NCBI RefSeq assembly: GCF_902459465.1 | Contig: NC_047083.1 | Location: 5,075,526-5,139,525, forward strand | From: Asterias rubens | Taxonomy: Eukaryota > Echinodermata > Asteroidea > Forcipulatida > Asteriidae | Reading direction: 5' to 3' | Length of the DNA stretch: 64,000 nt | In this document: positions 21,948-33,290 of the stretch, in pieces | How positions within the stretch are numbered: position 1 is the first letter of the stretch | How the letters are laid out: each line of letters starts with the position of its first letter | Notes under the pieces: model-generated | Told to the model about the DNA's origin: nothing | The model's database searches: none | The model's input: only the letters and a program-made list of their open reading frames with translations | Made by a program: the position numbers and the translations under genes

Positions 21948-22975
21948 GAAGTATTGGGATCAACGTTACAACCCCTATAATTCCCACCCTGGGTTTGTAG
22001 CCAGCCGTTGTCTGCTACAGATATTTTCATAAAGATGTGCCACTAGTAATGTTTGACCTAGTTCCACCTATGGAACGTTTTTGAGCGTGAAACCAAACTT
22101 TCTGCTTCCTCGTTCACACACTCTTGGTCTGCCGAGACATAGAACAAGGAGCAATTATTCAAACAGCTTTACTTCACGTACTGATCTTTTTGGTTGGACC
22201 TAAACTCCTTGCTGGCTGGTGCGTGTTTCCCTCCATCCTACAATCTAGACTGTCCTAAGATATTATCAATTCAAGTTCCTACCTTCAGCTCCCCTACCCT
22301 AAGTTCTTTCCACTTAAAATATTATTTGTTTGTTCTTGTGCTCCATACGGCTTGTAACCTTTAACTCCTTGGGACGAACTTGCATGACAAAAAAAGAGGT
22401 AGGCTATCCGAAAACTATACACGAAGGCTATTCACTGTTCTCTGTTAACAAATGGCTGGCAGCCCCCCCCCCCCCACCAAAAAAAAAATAAAAAAAATAA
22501 AAAAATCAATCAAGTTTAAAGGCTATCGGTGACCTTTGACTTTCACAAGAAGTCAGGTTTCAACATCTGCGCTGTTGCTTTCTGAACTTTTGCCATAAAG
22601 CAGCAGGATTCCTTGTGGGCAAACATTCTTTAGTACCTTTTTTTTTAAAGGGGAGAACACGTAAGGAAAATAAATTGTATCCATAATAATATTTTGCTTA
22701 ATTTTGTACACGCCATGGCGCATTCTAAACTACCTGTGTGAGCTTTTATCAAATGGTGCTGGTCGCCGCGTTGTGAAAACGGCGTTGATGTTTTTCAAAA
22801 GCCACATGGTTCAAACCTACACCAAAATAAAACTTATGATGCAACAAATCAGCTGTAAATGTAACTCAATTTATTTATTTTGTCACTTAACTACCAATTT
22901 TGTAGGGCCGGCCACTTCATGCGCTGAAGGAAGAAATTCAAAAGAGGGCGCTATCAGAAGAAGTTTGTATCATTT
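21948..22975. other. Gene-free stretch right of the LTR element
   Basis: Contains a C-run/A-run simple repeat (about 22,465-22,505). Nothing else recognised. Confidence 0.45.
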
Positions 22976-23159
22976 AGGCCCTTTTTCGAATCCACGGCTT
23001 CGGATTCGGCTTCGCGGTCTCCGGCTTCGGGCTCCGTTCTCTTGTCTAGTGCCCTGAGCATGTACGCGAAGCACGCGCACTATTTGACAAAACAACCGCG
23101 GGGCCAAGCTATAGCCTGAGCCGAGTCAAAAGCCAAAGCCGTGGTTGTGAAAAGGGCCA
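22976..23159. mobile_element. M5 MITE
   Basis: Starts GGCCCTTTTTCGAATCCACG and ends AGCCGTGGTTGTGAAAAGGG: ~35-bp inverted ends with CCACGGCTTCGGATTCGGC. The centre includes GCACGCGCACTATTTGACAA and AACAACCGCGGGGCCAAGCT. Copies at 38.03, 41.67 and 47.77 kb. Confidence 0.8.
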
Positions 23160-23164
23160 TTAGA

Positions 23165-23447
23165 AATCGCCTTATGGGGAGATTGGCTAGCCTGAACGTC
23201 TGACGTCATTCTTTGAGGCTCGTGAATAACGCCGGGAGACCGGCCTCAAAAATTGCAAAACTGGCGTGTAGTTTGACCTCGGACCTCGGTCATTTCAAAT
23301 ACAGATACACAGTCAAATTCCATTGCGGACTTGAGAGCAGTGACTATTTGGGCATCTATGTCACTGCACGTGCATTGTATCCAATCGGGAATCACTTGAT
23401 CTAGCGGCAGCGACCTGTCTTTACCTTGCGGATAAAGACAGGGGCCC
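23165..23447. mobile_element. M8 MITE
   Basis: TAGCCTGAACGTCTGACGTC at the left and CTTGCGGATAAAGACAGGGG at the right match the copy at 62.28 kb and parts of 31.66 kb. It holds TGACCTCGGACCTCGGTCA as an internal imperfect palindrome. Confidence 0.6.
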
Positions 23448-23454
23448 AGTCGTA

Positions 23455-23606
23455 GGGTGCGTTCGATTAGCTTCCCCGGGTCGACCCCGGTGTGTGGCGT
23501 TTTCTTTTTCCAGGACGAACGTGTGCAGATAATTACCCACGTTCGTCCTGGGATAAAAAACCGCCACACACCGGGGTCGACCCAGGGAAGCTAAACGAAC
23601 GCACCC
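23455..23606. mobile_element. M7 MITE, near-perfect hairpin copy
   Basis: GGGTGCGTTCGATTAGCTTC ... CCAGGACGAACGTG is mirrored by CACGTTCGTCCTGG ... GAAGCTAAACGAACGCACCC, so almost the entire 152 bp folds into one stem. Confidence 0.85.
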
Positions 23607-23623
23607 TTTATAAGGCGAACTGT

Positions 23624-23814
23624 GGGTGCGTTCGTTTAGCTTCCCTGGGTCATCCCCGGTCTGCCCCGGTGCGTTCGAATAGCTTTTGACGTCGTTCCAG
23701 GGGCCCACCCAGGTCAGCCCCCAGTGCCCTGCTTGTGGAGTGGGTCACTTGGGGGCTGGCCCCAGGTAACCGACGTCACCACGGGGTAGACCCAGGGAGC
23801 TAACGAACGCACCC
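23624..23814. mobile_element. M7 MITE, second copy
   Basis: Begins GGGTGCGTTCGTTTAGCTTC and ends GGGAGCTAACGAACGCACCC. The interior (CAGGTCAGCCCCCAGTGCCC, TGTGGAGTGGGTCACTTGGG) is shared with 25.14 and 54.26 kb but not with the hairpin copy 17 bp to its left. Confidence 0.85.
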
Positions 23815-24448
23815 TGTGTACACACTTTGTTCTGATAGGCGGCGCCCTCTTTTGAACCATCCTCCTTACAGTCCATGTTAATTTCCCATTGGGGACAGAC
23901 TTTCTCCTAATGATTTATTTCCTCGACATGTTTACAGTTTTTCAGACATAAATGTTTGGAAGGTTGGTTCTGGTGCGAGTCAGTTTGTGGCGGTTATTGT
24001 TTGGTTTTTTTTTTTTCTCTCTCTTTTTATATTGTTCATTTGTCTCACCACGTTAAGTTCCCTTTTGTTGGTTGTGCAGTGTGACTTGTTTTGTGTTTGG
24101 GCTTTTGTGGACTTTAGGATTTTTAGCTTGGCCCTTTGGAAAAATGGTATGATTCAGTGTCTGTCAACAAGCTTGGCGGCAATTTATTTTGTAAAGGAGT
24201 GACAATTAACGTTGGGATGGCCCTCCTGATGTTCTAACTGTTCCCAATTGAAGTTGAGGAATCAGGTTGCTGAAACTATCTTTCCTGTTGTTGTTGATAC
24301 AAAATTAATCTGGCAGATCGCCGTTGACTATTAAATCGCCCTTGAAAGGGAAAGCCCCAATGGGACCGGTTCAATCTAATCATAGGCCGTGCCAGCATTC
24401 ACAGCTCGAAAGTTGGCTGATTTTACTCGACCCTCGTGCAAGCTGGTA
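23815..24448. other. Non-coding stretch
   Basis: T-rich run near 24,005-24,030; nothing else recognised. Confidence 0.45.
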
Positions 24449-24803
24449 TAAAGACCAGTCTTCTCACTTCGTGTATCTCAACAAATGCAGAAAATAGCAA
24501 ACCTCAAACTCGAGCTCAATGGTCGTCGAAATTGCGAGATAATAATGACCGAAAGAAAAAAAACACCCTTGTCACAACCAGTTGTGTGCTTTCAGATACT
24601 TGATTTCGAGACTTCAACATCTCTGATGTCTCGAAATCAAATTCGTGGAAAATTACTTCTTTCTCAAAAACTACGTTATACTTCAGAGGAAGCCGTTTCT
24701 CACAATGTTTTATACTTTCAACAGCTCTCATTACTCGTTACCAAGTAAGGTTTTACATTAATAATTCTTTTGAGTAATTACCAATAGTGTCAAGTGCCTT
24801 TTA
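24449..24803 (-). mobile_element. M1 MITE, reverse orientation, 5' terminal repeat missing
   Basis: Starts inside the family at AAAGACCAGTCTTCTCAC and ends TTACCAATAGTGTCAAGTGC-CTTTTA. Carries the family's central inverted pair around GATTTCGAGAC. Confidence 0.8.
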
Positions 24804-25143
24804 TACTTTGTTTGGAGTTAAGTTGAGACTAAAAATAAAAAACACCGGGAGTTTATAATAAAGTATGATTTCTTCACCAGGCGTTTTATTATAAACTGGT
24901 CAGATGATTTCCAGTCCGGTATTAAAGCAACGTCATTAGATTATATTATACTTTTTCTTTTTTTACCGAGGTGAAAACATGGGTTTTTCCCTTTTACTAT
25001 AATAATTCTACCGGGATCACCATCCGCAGGCCGGTATGGCACCAGCCCCTTCATTCTGATGATAGCAGTCACCGGCTATAATAAGCACAGTCGAAACCGG
25101 ACCCCTATATACAATGAAAAATCAATGGCTTGTCGGGACCAGT

Positions 25144-25381
25144 GGGTGCGTTCGTTTTGCTTCCCTGTGTCATCCCCGGTCTGCCCCGGTGCGTTCGAAT
25201 AGCTTTTGACGTCATTCCAGGGGCTTACCCAGGTCAGCCCCCCCAGTGCCCTGCTTGTGGAGTGGGTCACTTGGGGGCTGGCCCCAGGTAAACGACGTCA
25301 CTACGAGAGCGGTGAATGGTCGTTCGTTTAGCTCTTGTCATGGGCTCACCCGAGTGAGCACCGCGGGGTAGAAATGCACCC
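25144..25381. mobile_element. M7 MITE
   Basis: GGGTGCGTTCGTTTTGCTTC to GGTAGAAATGCACCC, with the GAATAGCTTTTGACGTCATT and GGGTCACTTGGGGGCTGGCC blocks of the family. Confidence 0.8.
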
Positions 25382-26114
25382 AATATAAATGGGCATTCTT
25401 CTAGTTCTAGCTATGCCGGAGCTTACATAGTACAATGCATTTTAAAAGTCCTTGGTGGAGATTTGGGTCTTTAAACCGAACCCTTGTTTACAGACGGCTT
25501 ATACAACGAAGTCAAGGACAATGCTCACAGTTACAGAAGAAAAACAAAGACGATAATACTGTCTGAACTTTTTGTTTGCAGAACTCGATGTATTTGGGTT
25601 AAAATCAAAATGAATACTGTCTGCACATTGCTGAATGAAGGACTGTTTCACTGTTGGCTATCAATCAACTATTTAACAAACACCTAAATACTACACAAAC
25701 ATGGGTGAACTTTATAGGTGTTAAGCTGTGCAGTAACAAAAGATGAAAACGCTTTTCAAAATGTCAGACTGTAAAATTGCAGACTTTCGTCAAACTTGCC
25801 TGAACTCTTTCGGCTCAAGCAACGTGGAAGAACGGGTATCATGTAAACGCTTGAGGGTAGCTCTAACTGCTGAAGTATTATAGACCTTTTCGCAAAATAC
25901 AATTGCGCAAGCACTAAAACTGCTGTGCACCCTACTATGATCATAGACTTTATACTTACTTATGGCACATTCTTCCTCCATGCTTATGGTGCGCTTTTGC
26001 CCGAAAGCCCTCTTTATAAGTGACGGTGGCCATGAAAATAGGGTTGCTAAATGAGGTGCATGCTGGTCTTGCTAGCGATCAATTTACGGTCTTCCGGAAA
26101 AATATGAATACTGG
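25382..26114. other. Non-coding stretch with an M4 half-copy
   Basis: ATAGACCTTTTCGCAAAATAC at 25,883-25,903 and GAGGTGCATGCTGGTCTTGC at 26,055-26,074 are recognisable M4 pieces. The rest is anonymous. Confidence 0.45.
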
Positions 26115-26469
26115 TTAAAGGCAGTGAACACTATTGGTAATTACTCAAAGTAAATATCATCATAAAACCTTTCTTGATTACGAGTAATGGGGAGAGGTTG
26201 ACAATATAACAGCTCCCTCTGAAGTGACGTAGTTTTCCACGAATTTGACTTCAAGACCTCAAGTTTAGAATTTGAGGTCTCGAAATCAAGCATCAGAAAG
26301 CACACAATTTCGTGTGACAAGGGTGTTTTTTTTCTTCAATATTATCTCGCGACTTCAACGACCGATTGAGCTCAAATTTTCACAGGTTTGTTATTTTATG
26401 CACATGTTGAGATACACAAACTGTGAAGACTAGTCTTTGACAATTACCAATAATGTCCATTGTCTTTAA
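26115..26469 (+). mobile_element. M1 MITE
   Basis: TTAA-flanked: GGTTAA/AGGCAGTGAACACTATTGG at the left and AATAATGTCCATTGTCT/TTAA at the right. Central palindrome around AAGACCTCAAGTTTAGAATT. Confidence 0.85.
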
Positions 26470-26703
26470 CAGCTGGTCTTTAAGCTGTGCGTGTACATAA
26501 AAAGGGAGATGAGAACTAATCTAGAAGTGTAGCAAAGTGCACCACCAACCATGTAGAGATGAAAACATAAACAATTCTAGAAAAGGCTACTTGCAGGAGA
26601 TCGAACTGCACATTATTTCGTCTGACCTTTGAACTCTTTAATGGTGAAATATTATCCCATACGGGTTTGAGAAAATTATATAATAAATCATGATTGCAGT
26701 GAT

Positions 26704-27015
26704 TGAAGGGACACGTTGCCTTCTGGAGCGGACGAGTTGGTCTATAAAAAGAGTTTGAAAAAGTATGTGTATGACATGCGTTATGGTTGGAAAGATGTTT
26801 TCAAAGTAGAACACAATGCTCCACACATGCTCCACACAAATATTTTACGTCGTGGACTGACACGACACGCCGAAGTGGACTCAAGTTTTTGACTCCACAA
26901 AATGGCCGACCGTGTTAGTTCTTTCTAACCATTATGTGCATTTCATATCAAACGGTTACAAACGCTTTTTCATTGATCAACTCGACCGATCCAAGGCTGT
27001 ACGCCTTAGGATGCA
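26704..27015. mobile_element. M3 hairpin MITE, degenerate copy
   Basis: GGGACACGTTGCCTTCTGGA at the left; ATGGCCGACCGTGTTAGTTC and AACTCGACCGATCCAAGGC on the right arm. Family members at 27.04, 44.34, 49.54 and 62.39 kb are fuller. Confidence 0.7.
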
Positions 27016-27038
27016 TATGTCTTCCCAGAGCTGCCATG

Positions 27039-27434
27039 TTAAAGGAATACGTTGCCTTGGATCGGTCGAGTTGGTCTTTGAAAAGCGTTTGAAACCGTTT
27101 GTTGTGTAGTGCATTATGGTTAGATAGATAATTTAAAAGTAGAATATAATGATCCGCAAAAACATATGCCTCGGAATTTCACGGTTTTCCTTTTACGTCG
27201 CGAAGAAACAGGGTCGGCCATTTATGGGGTTAAAAAATTTGACTCCCGTAATGGCCGACTGTTTTAGTCGACGATTTAACAGAAAAAAAACACGAAATTT
27301 CGAGAGATATTTTTTTGTGTAGATCATTGTATTATACTTTTAAAACATCTTTCTAACTATATTCATTTTATAACAAACGGTTACAGACGCTATTTATAGA
27401 CCAACTCGTCCGATCCAGGCAACGTGTTCTTTTA
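27039..27434. mobile_element. M3 hairpin MITE
   Basis: TTAAAGGAATACGTTGCCTT ... and ... CAGGCAACGTGTTCTTTTA form long inverted arms over nearly the whole length. Arms meet near the AAAATTTGACTCCCGTAATGG centre. Confidence 0.85.
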
Positions 27435-27744
27435 CGGATATTGGACAAAGCTCACATGTGGGATAACTTTCGCCGGGGAAGTTTGGGGTTTACCCCGCCC
27501 CCCCCCAAAAAAAAAAAAAAAAAATCGGAACAGGGGTGTGAAGTGTATTTTTGTTTCAAAACGTGAATGGCGCAAAATGTTAACTTGCCGATATAATTTG
27601 TCCAAGGCGAATAGTCAGTAACTAACCGGTGGTGATAAAGTCACCGCCACCGCAAGTATAAAGACACTAGCTGGACACATTGGTAATAATATTGTCAAAA
27701 ACTAGTCTTCACAGTATACTCACCATATACATATATGCATAAAT

Positions 27745-30613
27745 GTAGAGACACGGTATATACATAAATGTAGAGACACGGTAAGGAGAGCCGGTCCTCT
27801 AATTAATAAAGGACGAGCATTCGCCAAAATACAATCAATAATAACAATAAATGAACAATGACAGTTAAGTAAAATATATCAAATAAACTTCTCCTGTACA
27901 GGTTTTAATGGTAACCCATAGCAAACAACACAAAAAGTTATAACACTACAGTATACAAATTACATAACATTACACAGTGCACAGTGTAAGTTCACAAAAA
28001 GGTCAGCACACACAGTACAGAGGCTAACTGACGCACGTGTGTGACAGTGCTGCCTGGCATACACACTACACATGGTTTTACAAATAAAACGATCCAAATA
28101 GAGAGCTACAAAATCACAATAATTTGGGCATTAATGAGGGTAAAAAAACAAAATAAAACTCACAAAATATCTCTACAACTCTAATGATCCCATATAAATA
28201 GGTTTTTGGAGCATGGCCAGAGCCATACTCCCTATACAAATAGAGAGAATCACAGACCAAATACATTAGTTGCTCTTCCAAGTCGAAGCTATAGAAAAAG
28301 AGAGTGAATGTCATGTGACATCCCCAAAAGTAAACTTTATTCAAGTCAAACAATGAGGGCGCACTTGGCGGATCCCTACAGGTTCCCTACTTTATAACCA
28401 CGCGACCCGAGTGGTTTAAACAAAACAAACACAAGTGCGACCTAAAATTATTGAGGAAAATACAATTTATACAGATAACCCATAATCATCTGAAAACAAA
28501 TGATACACAAGATCCATCATGAAAAGATGGATTCTAAATCCTTTATACGTCAGAAAAATATATTATAGCCAAAAATATCCACTGAAAGTTCACTAAGACC
28601 AGGTTGTCTAATAGAAACTGACACAAGCCATACAATCTTAACCCAATCTCAAATAACAAAGTTGATGCAAATGTAATACATTGAGGTCAACCAGAGTGGA
28701 ACAGACATAACACACCTAGGGAACTTTCTCCACACACTAAGATAAGACAACATAAACCAGATGGTGATTCAAGACAACACAAAACTCTACACCACCCTTT
28801 TTACGAGCACATAGGACTGCACGAAAGATCATGGAGTATATTAACATTAATCAAACCTTACTTTATATAGGCGATTATACTCTAAACATGAACAATTGGA
28901 TTTAAAAAGGCAGGCAAAACTTACTTCTGGCAACAACAAGTGAGTAGGCAGCCACAACAAGTGAGTAGGCAATTTAGCACAAAAACAATGCTTTCCTGAA
29001 AATGGTCCCATAAATGTCAGTAAAATGCTAAATGCATGGTGGAAGACGGTCAGTTAAACAAATCTCACTCAAAAGGGTAATACAAAAATATCCTATCGAC
29101 CAGTGAGTACAAAAACTACAAAATTGCTGACACAACAAATATTATTCCACTTAGCAACTACACCAAAAGTAGGAAAATTAAATTCCCATTGATCACAACA
29201 AATTCTTAGGGTACACATCTGGAAATGCACTAAAATTGTGGAGAATAAAAAGTATATGCCACAAATTACTCCATGAGACAGTATTTCAAAGTATCTCAGC
29301 CTTAAAATCAAAACCATAATCCTCAAAAAGTCAGTAGAGAAAATAAATAATCATGGGAACATCTTGTCCCTTAAAATATAACTACATGGCAAAATCAAAT
29401 TCACTACACCATGAAAAGTACATCACAAACATGTGAATACAAGAACTATTTTTAGCTCAACTCTTTAATACAATATGAACCTAGCAAAAATGGTCGGACT
29501 ATTCTAAAAGGTATGCCTATGAGGTGGATCTTGCGACCCGTGTCAGGTATCACAACACAGGTGGTGTTGTGATACAAGCTACCCTCAATGTGCAGGTAAT
29601 AGCCAACACATTGTATATATAAATGGTGGAAAAGTTTCACCTTTAAACACAAATTACAATAAGCCTAAACAACTCATAGAGGCGGACGTACATCCTAACC
29701 TGTCTCCTATAGTGTACAGGCGATCCTCTGCTATTTACACAAAAGTTAATACAGCAAAGTGTGCATGTTATCTCATCATAATTCTATAGAAAAACTTAAG
29801 TTATAGCATTTGGCCACTGACCCAACATGAAAAACACTGTGGGCCTACCGATGGTCACCGTTACTACTGCCAACATAAGTACATGAAAATAAATTACAAT
29901 CCCTGAATACAAGGGAGACTTCCCTACTTTTTCATTGGCTTTGCCATCTGGCAAACAAAATGAGTGGCTACCAACAATACTGAGGCCCTGGGAAACTGCA
30001 CAGTGGCTATCATTTAAAACATACACTGAAGGAGAAACAAAAACTCCTCCTGCCACCTCTTCATTACAAAAAATAGCAGTTCCAATAACAATTGGCTCAC
30101 AAACTAGTGGCTCAGCCTCCACAAAAATAGTATCAACCACCTTAACTGAATGGGAAAAAGTAACAGGGTCAGGTGACTGTAACTTATCACTGTCTACAAC
30201 AGGCTTTTTGACAAGCTTTAAAATGGCAGATGTATTATCTAGTATGGCATGAATGCTATCCTCAGCACGTTTACATAAAATATGACTGACATAATAATCA
30301 TCTTCATCTTCATCCAATACACAATCTTTTAAGGCACTGGTTAAGTTTCTAGCTATCTCACTATTCGACTTTAATATAGCTTCTGGCAAAGACATGGTTG
30401 GAATAATACTAGCAATGTACTCTAAAAAATATGACTTGACAAAATTCAAATGAGGCCTAAATCAATGACCTACAAAACAAGTCTGCACATTAACAGACAA
30501 TATAAACAAAAGTCCAAAATAGTCTAACCACAGTGTAGACAAAACGTACAATTGCTACTCAAAACATTCCAACTTACAATAGTCTTAAAAAGACTTAAAT
30601 GAATACATAAATA
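27745..30613. mobile_element. Unidentified 2.87-kb insertion
   Basis: This block separates two halves of an M1 copy and is bounded by CATAAAT direct repeats. The left edge starts GTAGAGACACGGTATATACA with that block partly repeated (27,745 and 27,770 regions); the right edge is ACTTAAATGAATACATAAAT. I see no terminal inverted repeats and no poly-A. It is AT-rich, and its only sizeable ORF is 30,449-29,796 on the minus strand. The superfamily is unknown. Confidence 0.5.
29796..30449 (-). CDS. Unrecognised 217-aa ORF inside the 2.9-kb insertion
   Basis: Starts MNFVKSYFLEYIASIIPT, has an acidic DEDEDDYYVSHILC segment near residues 45-60, a SAILKLVKKPVV stretch, and a hydrophobic segment near the C terminus (IVIYFHVLMLAVVTVTIG) that could span a membrane. 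No family is recognised. Because it lies within what looks like a mobile insertion it may be an element-encoded protein or a fragment of one; no upstream partner ORF was seen. It could also be a chance ORF. Confidence 0.35.
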   Translation of the reverse strand: MNFVKSYFLEYIASIIPTMSLPEAILKSNSEIARNLTSALKDCVLDEDEDDYYVSHILCKRAEDSIHAILDNTSAILKLVKKPVVDSDKLQSPDPVTFSHSVKVVDTIFVEAEPLVCEPIVIGTAIFCNEEVAGGVFVSPSVYVLNDSHCAVSQGLSIVGSHSFCLPDGKANEKVGKSPLYSGIVIYFHVLMLAVVTVTIGRPTVFFMLGQWPNAIT

Positions 30614-30952
30614 CATAAATAACAGACCTGTGAAAATTTGAGCTCAATCGGTCGTCGAAGTTGCGAGATAAAAATGAAAGAAAAAACACCATTGTCACAC
30701 GAAGTTGTGTGCTTTCTGATGCTTGATTTCGCGACCTCAAGTTCTAAACTTGAGGTCTTGAAATCAAATTCGTGGAAAATTACTTCTTTCTCGAAATCTA
30801 CGTCACTTGAGAGGGAGCTGTTTCTCACAGTGGGTTATAATATCAACCTCTCCCCATTACTCGTAATCAAGAAAGGTTTGATGATGATGATTATTTTGAG
30901 TAATTACCAATAGTGTCCACTGCCTTTAACCGAGCCGATTTGAGCCGCGGTA

Positions 30953-31240
30953 ACTAAAAGGCACTTGACATTATTGGCAATTACTCAAAAATAATTGTAG
31001 CATAACAACTTACTTGGTAACAAGCATTGGGGAGCTGTTAAAAGTTATACCACAGTGTGAGAAACGGCTCCCTCTGAAATAATTTATGAGAACGAGGTAT
31101 AATTTTCAGGTCTGGTGCCCTTTATTGCAGGCATATGAAAGCACACACATTTATTTTATTCAATAAGAGTGTAATTTCTATCATTATCCTCTTGCAACTT
31201 CGATGTTTAATTGAGTCACTTTGAGCATTTCACCAAGTGA
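30953..31240 (+). mobile_element. M1 MITE, decayed
   Basis: AAAGGCACTTGACATTATTGG, TACTTGGTAACAAGCATTGG and GAGAAACGGCTCCCTCTGAA are present in order; the right terminal repeat is lost. Confidence 0.7.
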
Positions 31241-31660
31241 AAATACCGGTCTGTCGGTAATCCCCATAATTTTCTTTCTTCACGCACCATTTGCCACCTA
31301 CCATTTCTATTTAATCCTTTATTTTAATTGGATTGTTATACAGTTTGATTTTTTGTTTGAATACTTCAATTTGGGAACAAAAGAGAAAACCTCACACACA
31401 AAAAAGCCTTCATACAATTTGTTTTATAGGCCTACAAGTAAACAGAATAAAACTAATAAATTGGTGACCTAAACAACCTGCAGTCGTTCCTTTGAGCTAT
31501 GTAAAGCACAATACTTTACAAATCTCTTACGGTCAACAACAATCTATTTGTTTTCAGTGCTTTCCAATAAACTGACATCCGGGTTTGCCCCTCACCCCCC
31601 CCCCCCGCCCGCAACAATACAGTGAAAAAAGCTCAAAGACTAAAGCTGCGTGCATTCTAC
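31241..31660. other. Non-coding stretch
   Basis: Contains a C-run near 31,595-31,607. No gene seen. Confidence 0.45.
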
Positions 31661-31664
31661 TCTT

Positions 31665-32035
31665 AACAACCTGACGTCACACTTCGAGGATCTACGCCAG
31701 TGAGTAGCCTATAGCGTAGGTCAACCCCCTTGCATATGCACCTTTCACCTACATTCATTTCACACACAGTCGATCGAATCATACACCAACATTATTCGCA
31801 CACACTATGCACACATGTGCAGTGTGGACACTAGATGCAGACGACCAACAGTAAGCATTCTGTGTTTTGATTGGTTAGGAATGGTGAGTGTCAGCTGAAC
31901 CAACATCACATAGGACCAATCAAAACACAGATATGTAAAGTACTGTCACTGCACGTTTATCCACGACATCAGTGTATCCAATGAAATCGCTTGTTCTGAA
32001 AGTTAAGTACCTGCGCGGATAGGGACAGTGCCCAG
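31665..32035. mobile_element. M8-related element with internal inverted repeat
   Basis: CAACCTGACGTCACACTTCG and CACTGCACGTTTATCCACG match the family. Internally CTGTGTTTTGATTGGTTAGG (31,861) is mirrored by GGACCAATCAAAACACAG (31,913), a 16-bp hairpin. Confidence 0.55.
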
Positions 32036-32099
32036 TGTACATGCATTCCGCCATCACCAACACAACGCAAAATTGAGTCCGTTATAATCAAATTCTCCT

Positions 32100-32364
32100 T
32101 GAACTTCTGCCCCTCTACAAGGGGCTCGCTTCTCGGCTTGAAGTGACTTAGTCCTGCAGCTACTCATGTTTAATTTGAATCAGAGTTTTGTTTTAAAGTT
32201 CACTGTTGGGTATTATGGTTCAGTGATGTTCTGACAGGTCGTAGTTCTTCATGAGAATTCTGTGTACGTTGTCCTAAACAACTTGCTCTAAAGTGTTGAG
32301 CAGTACGTTTAGCGTTTGGAAAGGAACTTTTCAAGAAGAAAGGAACTTTTCAGAGAAGAACATT
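32100..32364 (+). other. Possible untranslated first exon of the SLCO gene
   Basis: A repeat-free stretch followed by CATT/GTGAGTAC at 32,364/32,365, a good 5' splice site. A matching acceptor (TTTTTTTTAAACAG/GTCGG) lies at 36,010/36,011, 104 bases before the SLCO start codon. The pairing is inference; no transcript evidence is available here. Confidence 0.2.
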
Positions 32365-32751
32365 GTGAGTACATTTTCATGCTACTTCGCTACGCCCATT
32401 ACGCTTGCAAAACAGTTACATATTATTGGACGACAGAAGGAAAGGAAACACAAACTACTGAACATTTATTTGAATACTTTTGACGAGAAAGTATGGGATA
32501 GGGCTGCATGCACGATATGCACATTGAAGTTGTTCTGAGCATTATACGTTGGCGATTGGATGGACCATTTTAAAGAATTGTAAGTATACATAGTCCTTTT
32601 TTTATGTTAATGTATTAATGTTGCGTGTGATTTTCAACCTGCCTTGTACTGAACTGTGTCTTAAAAGTAGGGCCAGGTCATAGTATACAATACCCCATAA
32701 ATCAATAACCATAACCGTCACATTTTTGGTTTGTTTTGAGAACACTGCAGC

Positions 32752-32752
32752 T

Positions 32753-32785
<33 letters not shown>

Positions 32786-32795
32786 GGGGGGGGGA
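32752..32795. repeat. Poly-T / poly-G simple repeat
   Basis: A T-run of about 30 is followed by about 10 G residues. Length is likely variable and error-prone. Confidence 0.85.
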
Positions 32796-32835
32796 CTCCC
32801 GTCGAAGTTATGGTTTGGATAATGTTTCCCCTTGG

Positions 32836-33193
32836 GGTGTCGTGGCCGAGTGGATAACAGCACCGAACTCAAGCTCTGATGCTGTTCAGCAGAGTCCGGG
32901 TTCGAATCCCGGTCGTGACACTTATGTCCCTGAGCAAGACACTTAACTGTAATTGCTTCTCTCCCCTCAGGGGTAAATAGGTACCTGTGAGGGCAGTAGA
33001 GATGGTTCTTGTGATTGGTTTAGTCGAGTAGCGCATTATATTGCGCACAGGCTGTATAGCCGGGAAGCTGAGATTGTTTAAGGAATGATTTAAGGCCCTG
33101 TGACCAGGGGTCATAATGTCAGAAGCGCTTTAAGACATCCCTCGGGCGTGAAAAGCGTGATATAAAAATGGTCTATTATTATAATTGTTATTA
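32836..33193 (+). mobile_element. tRNA-derived SINE
   Basis: The head (32,836-32,920) has a tRNA-Leu(CAA)-like sequence: A box TGGCCGAGTGG (32,843-32,853), anticodon context ACTCAAG, a variable arm, and B box GGGTTCGAATCCC (32,898-32,910). The body contains GAGCAAGACACTTAACTG, TGATTGGTTTAGTCGAGTAG and GTGATATAAAAATGG, and ends in a TATTATTATAATTG tail. These boxes are the internal RNA polymerase III promoter. It is not called a tRNA gene because the acceptor stem is imperfect and the body continues as a conserved SINE. Confidence 0.8.
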
Positions 33194-33290
33194 AACATTT
33201 ATTACTTGAATAACGATTCATGCGTGAATCGTTTCTTAGTTTTCCACGGATTGTTGTCCGTTTGCGAACGCTGCGGGGGAGGAGCCGCTA

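Larger units (their letters stand above)
27658..30929 (-). mobile_element. M1 MITE split by a 2.9-kb insertion
   Basis: 27,658-27,744 matches the family start (AAAGACACTAGCTGGACAC, AAAAACTAGTCTTCACAG, ATGCATAAAT) and 30,614-30,929 continues it (CATAAATAACAGACCTGTG ... CCAATAGTGTCCACTGCCTT-TAA). CATAAAT is present on both sides of the interruption (27,738-27,744 and 30,614-30,620), consistent with a target duplication. Confidence 0.7.

Noticed and set aside
32836..32920. Functional tRNA-Leu gene
   Set aside because: Acceptor stem is imperfect and the sequence continues as a SINE body with conserved motifs.
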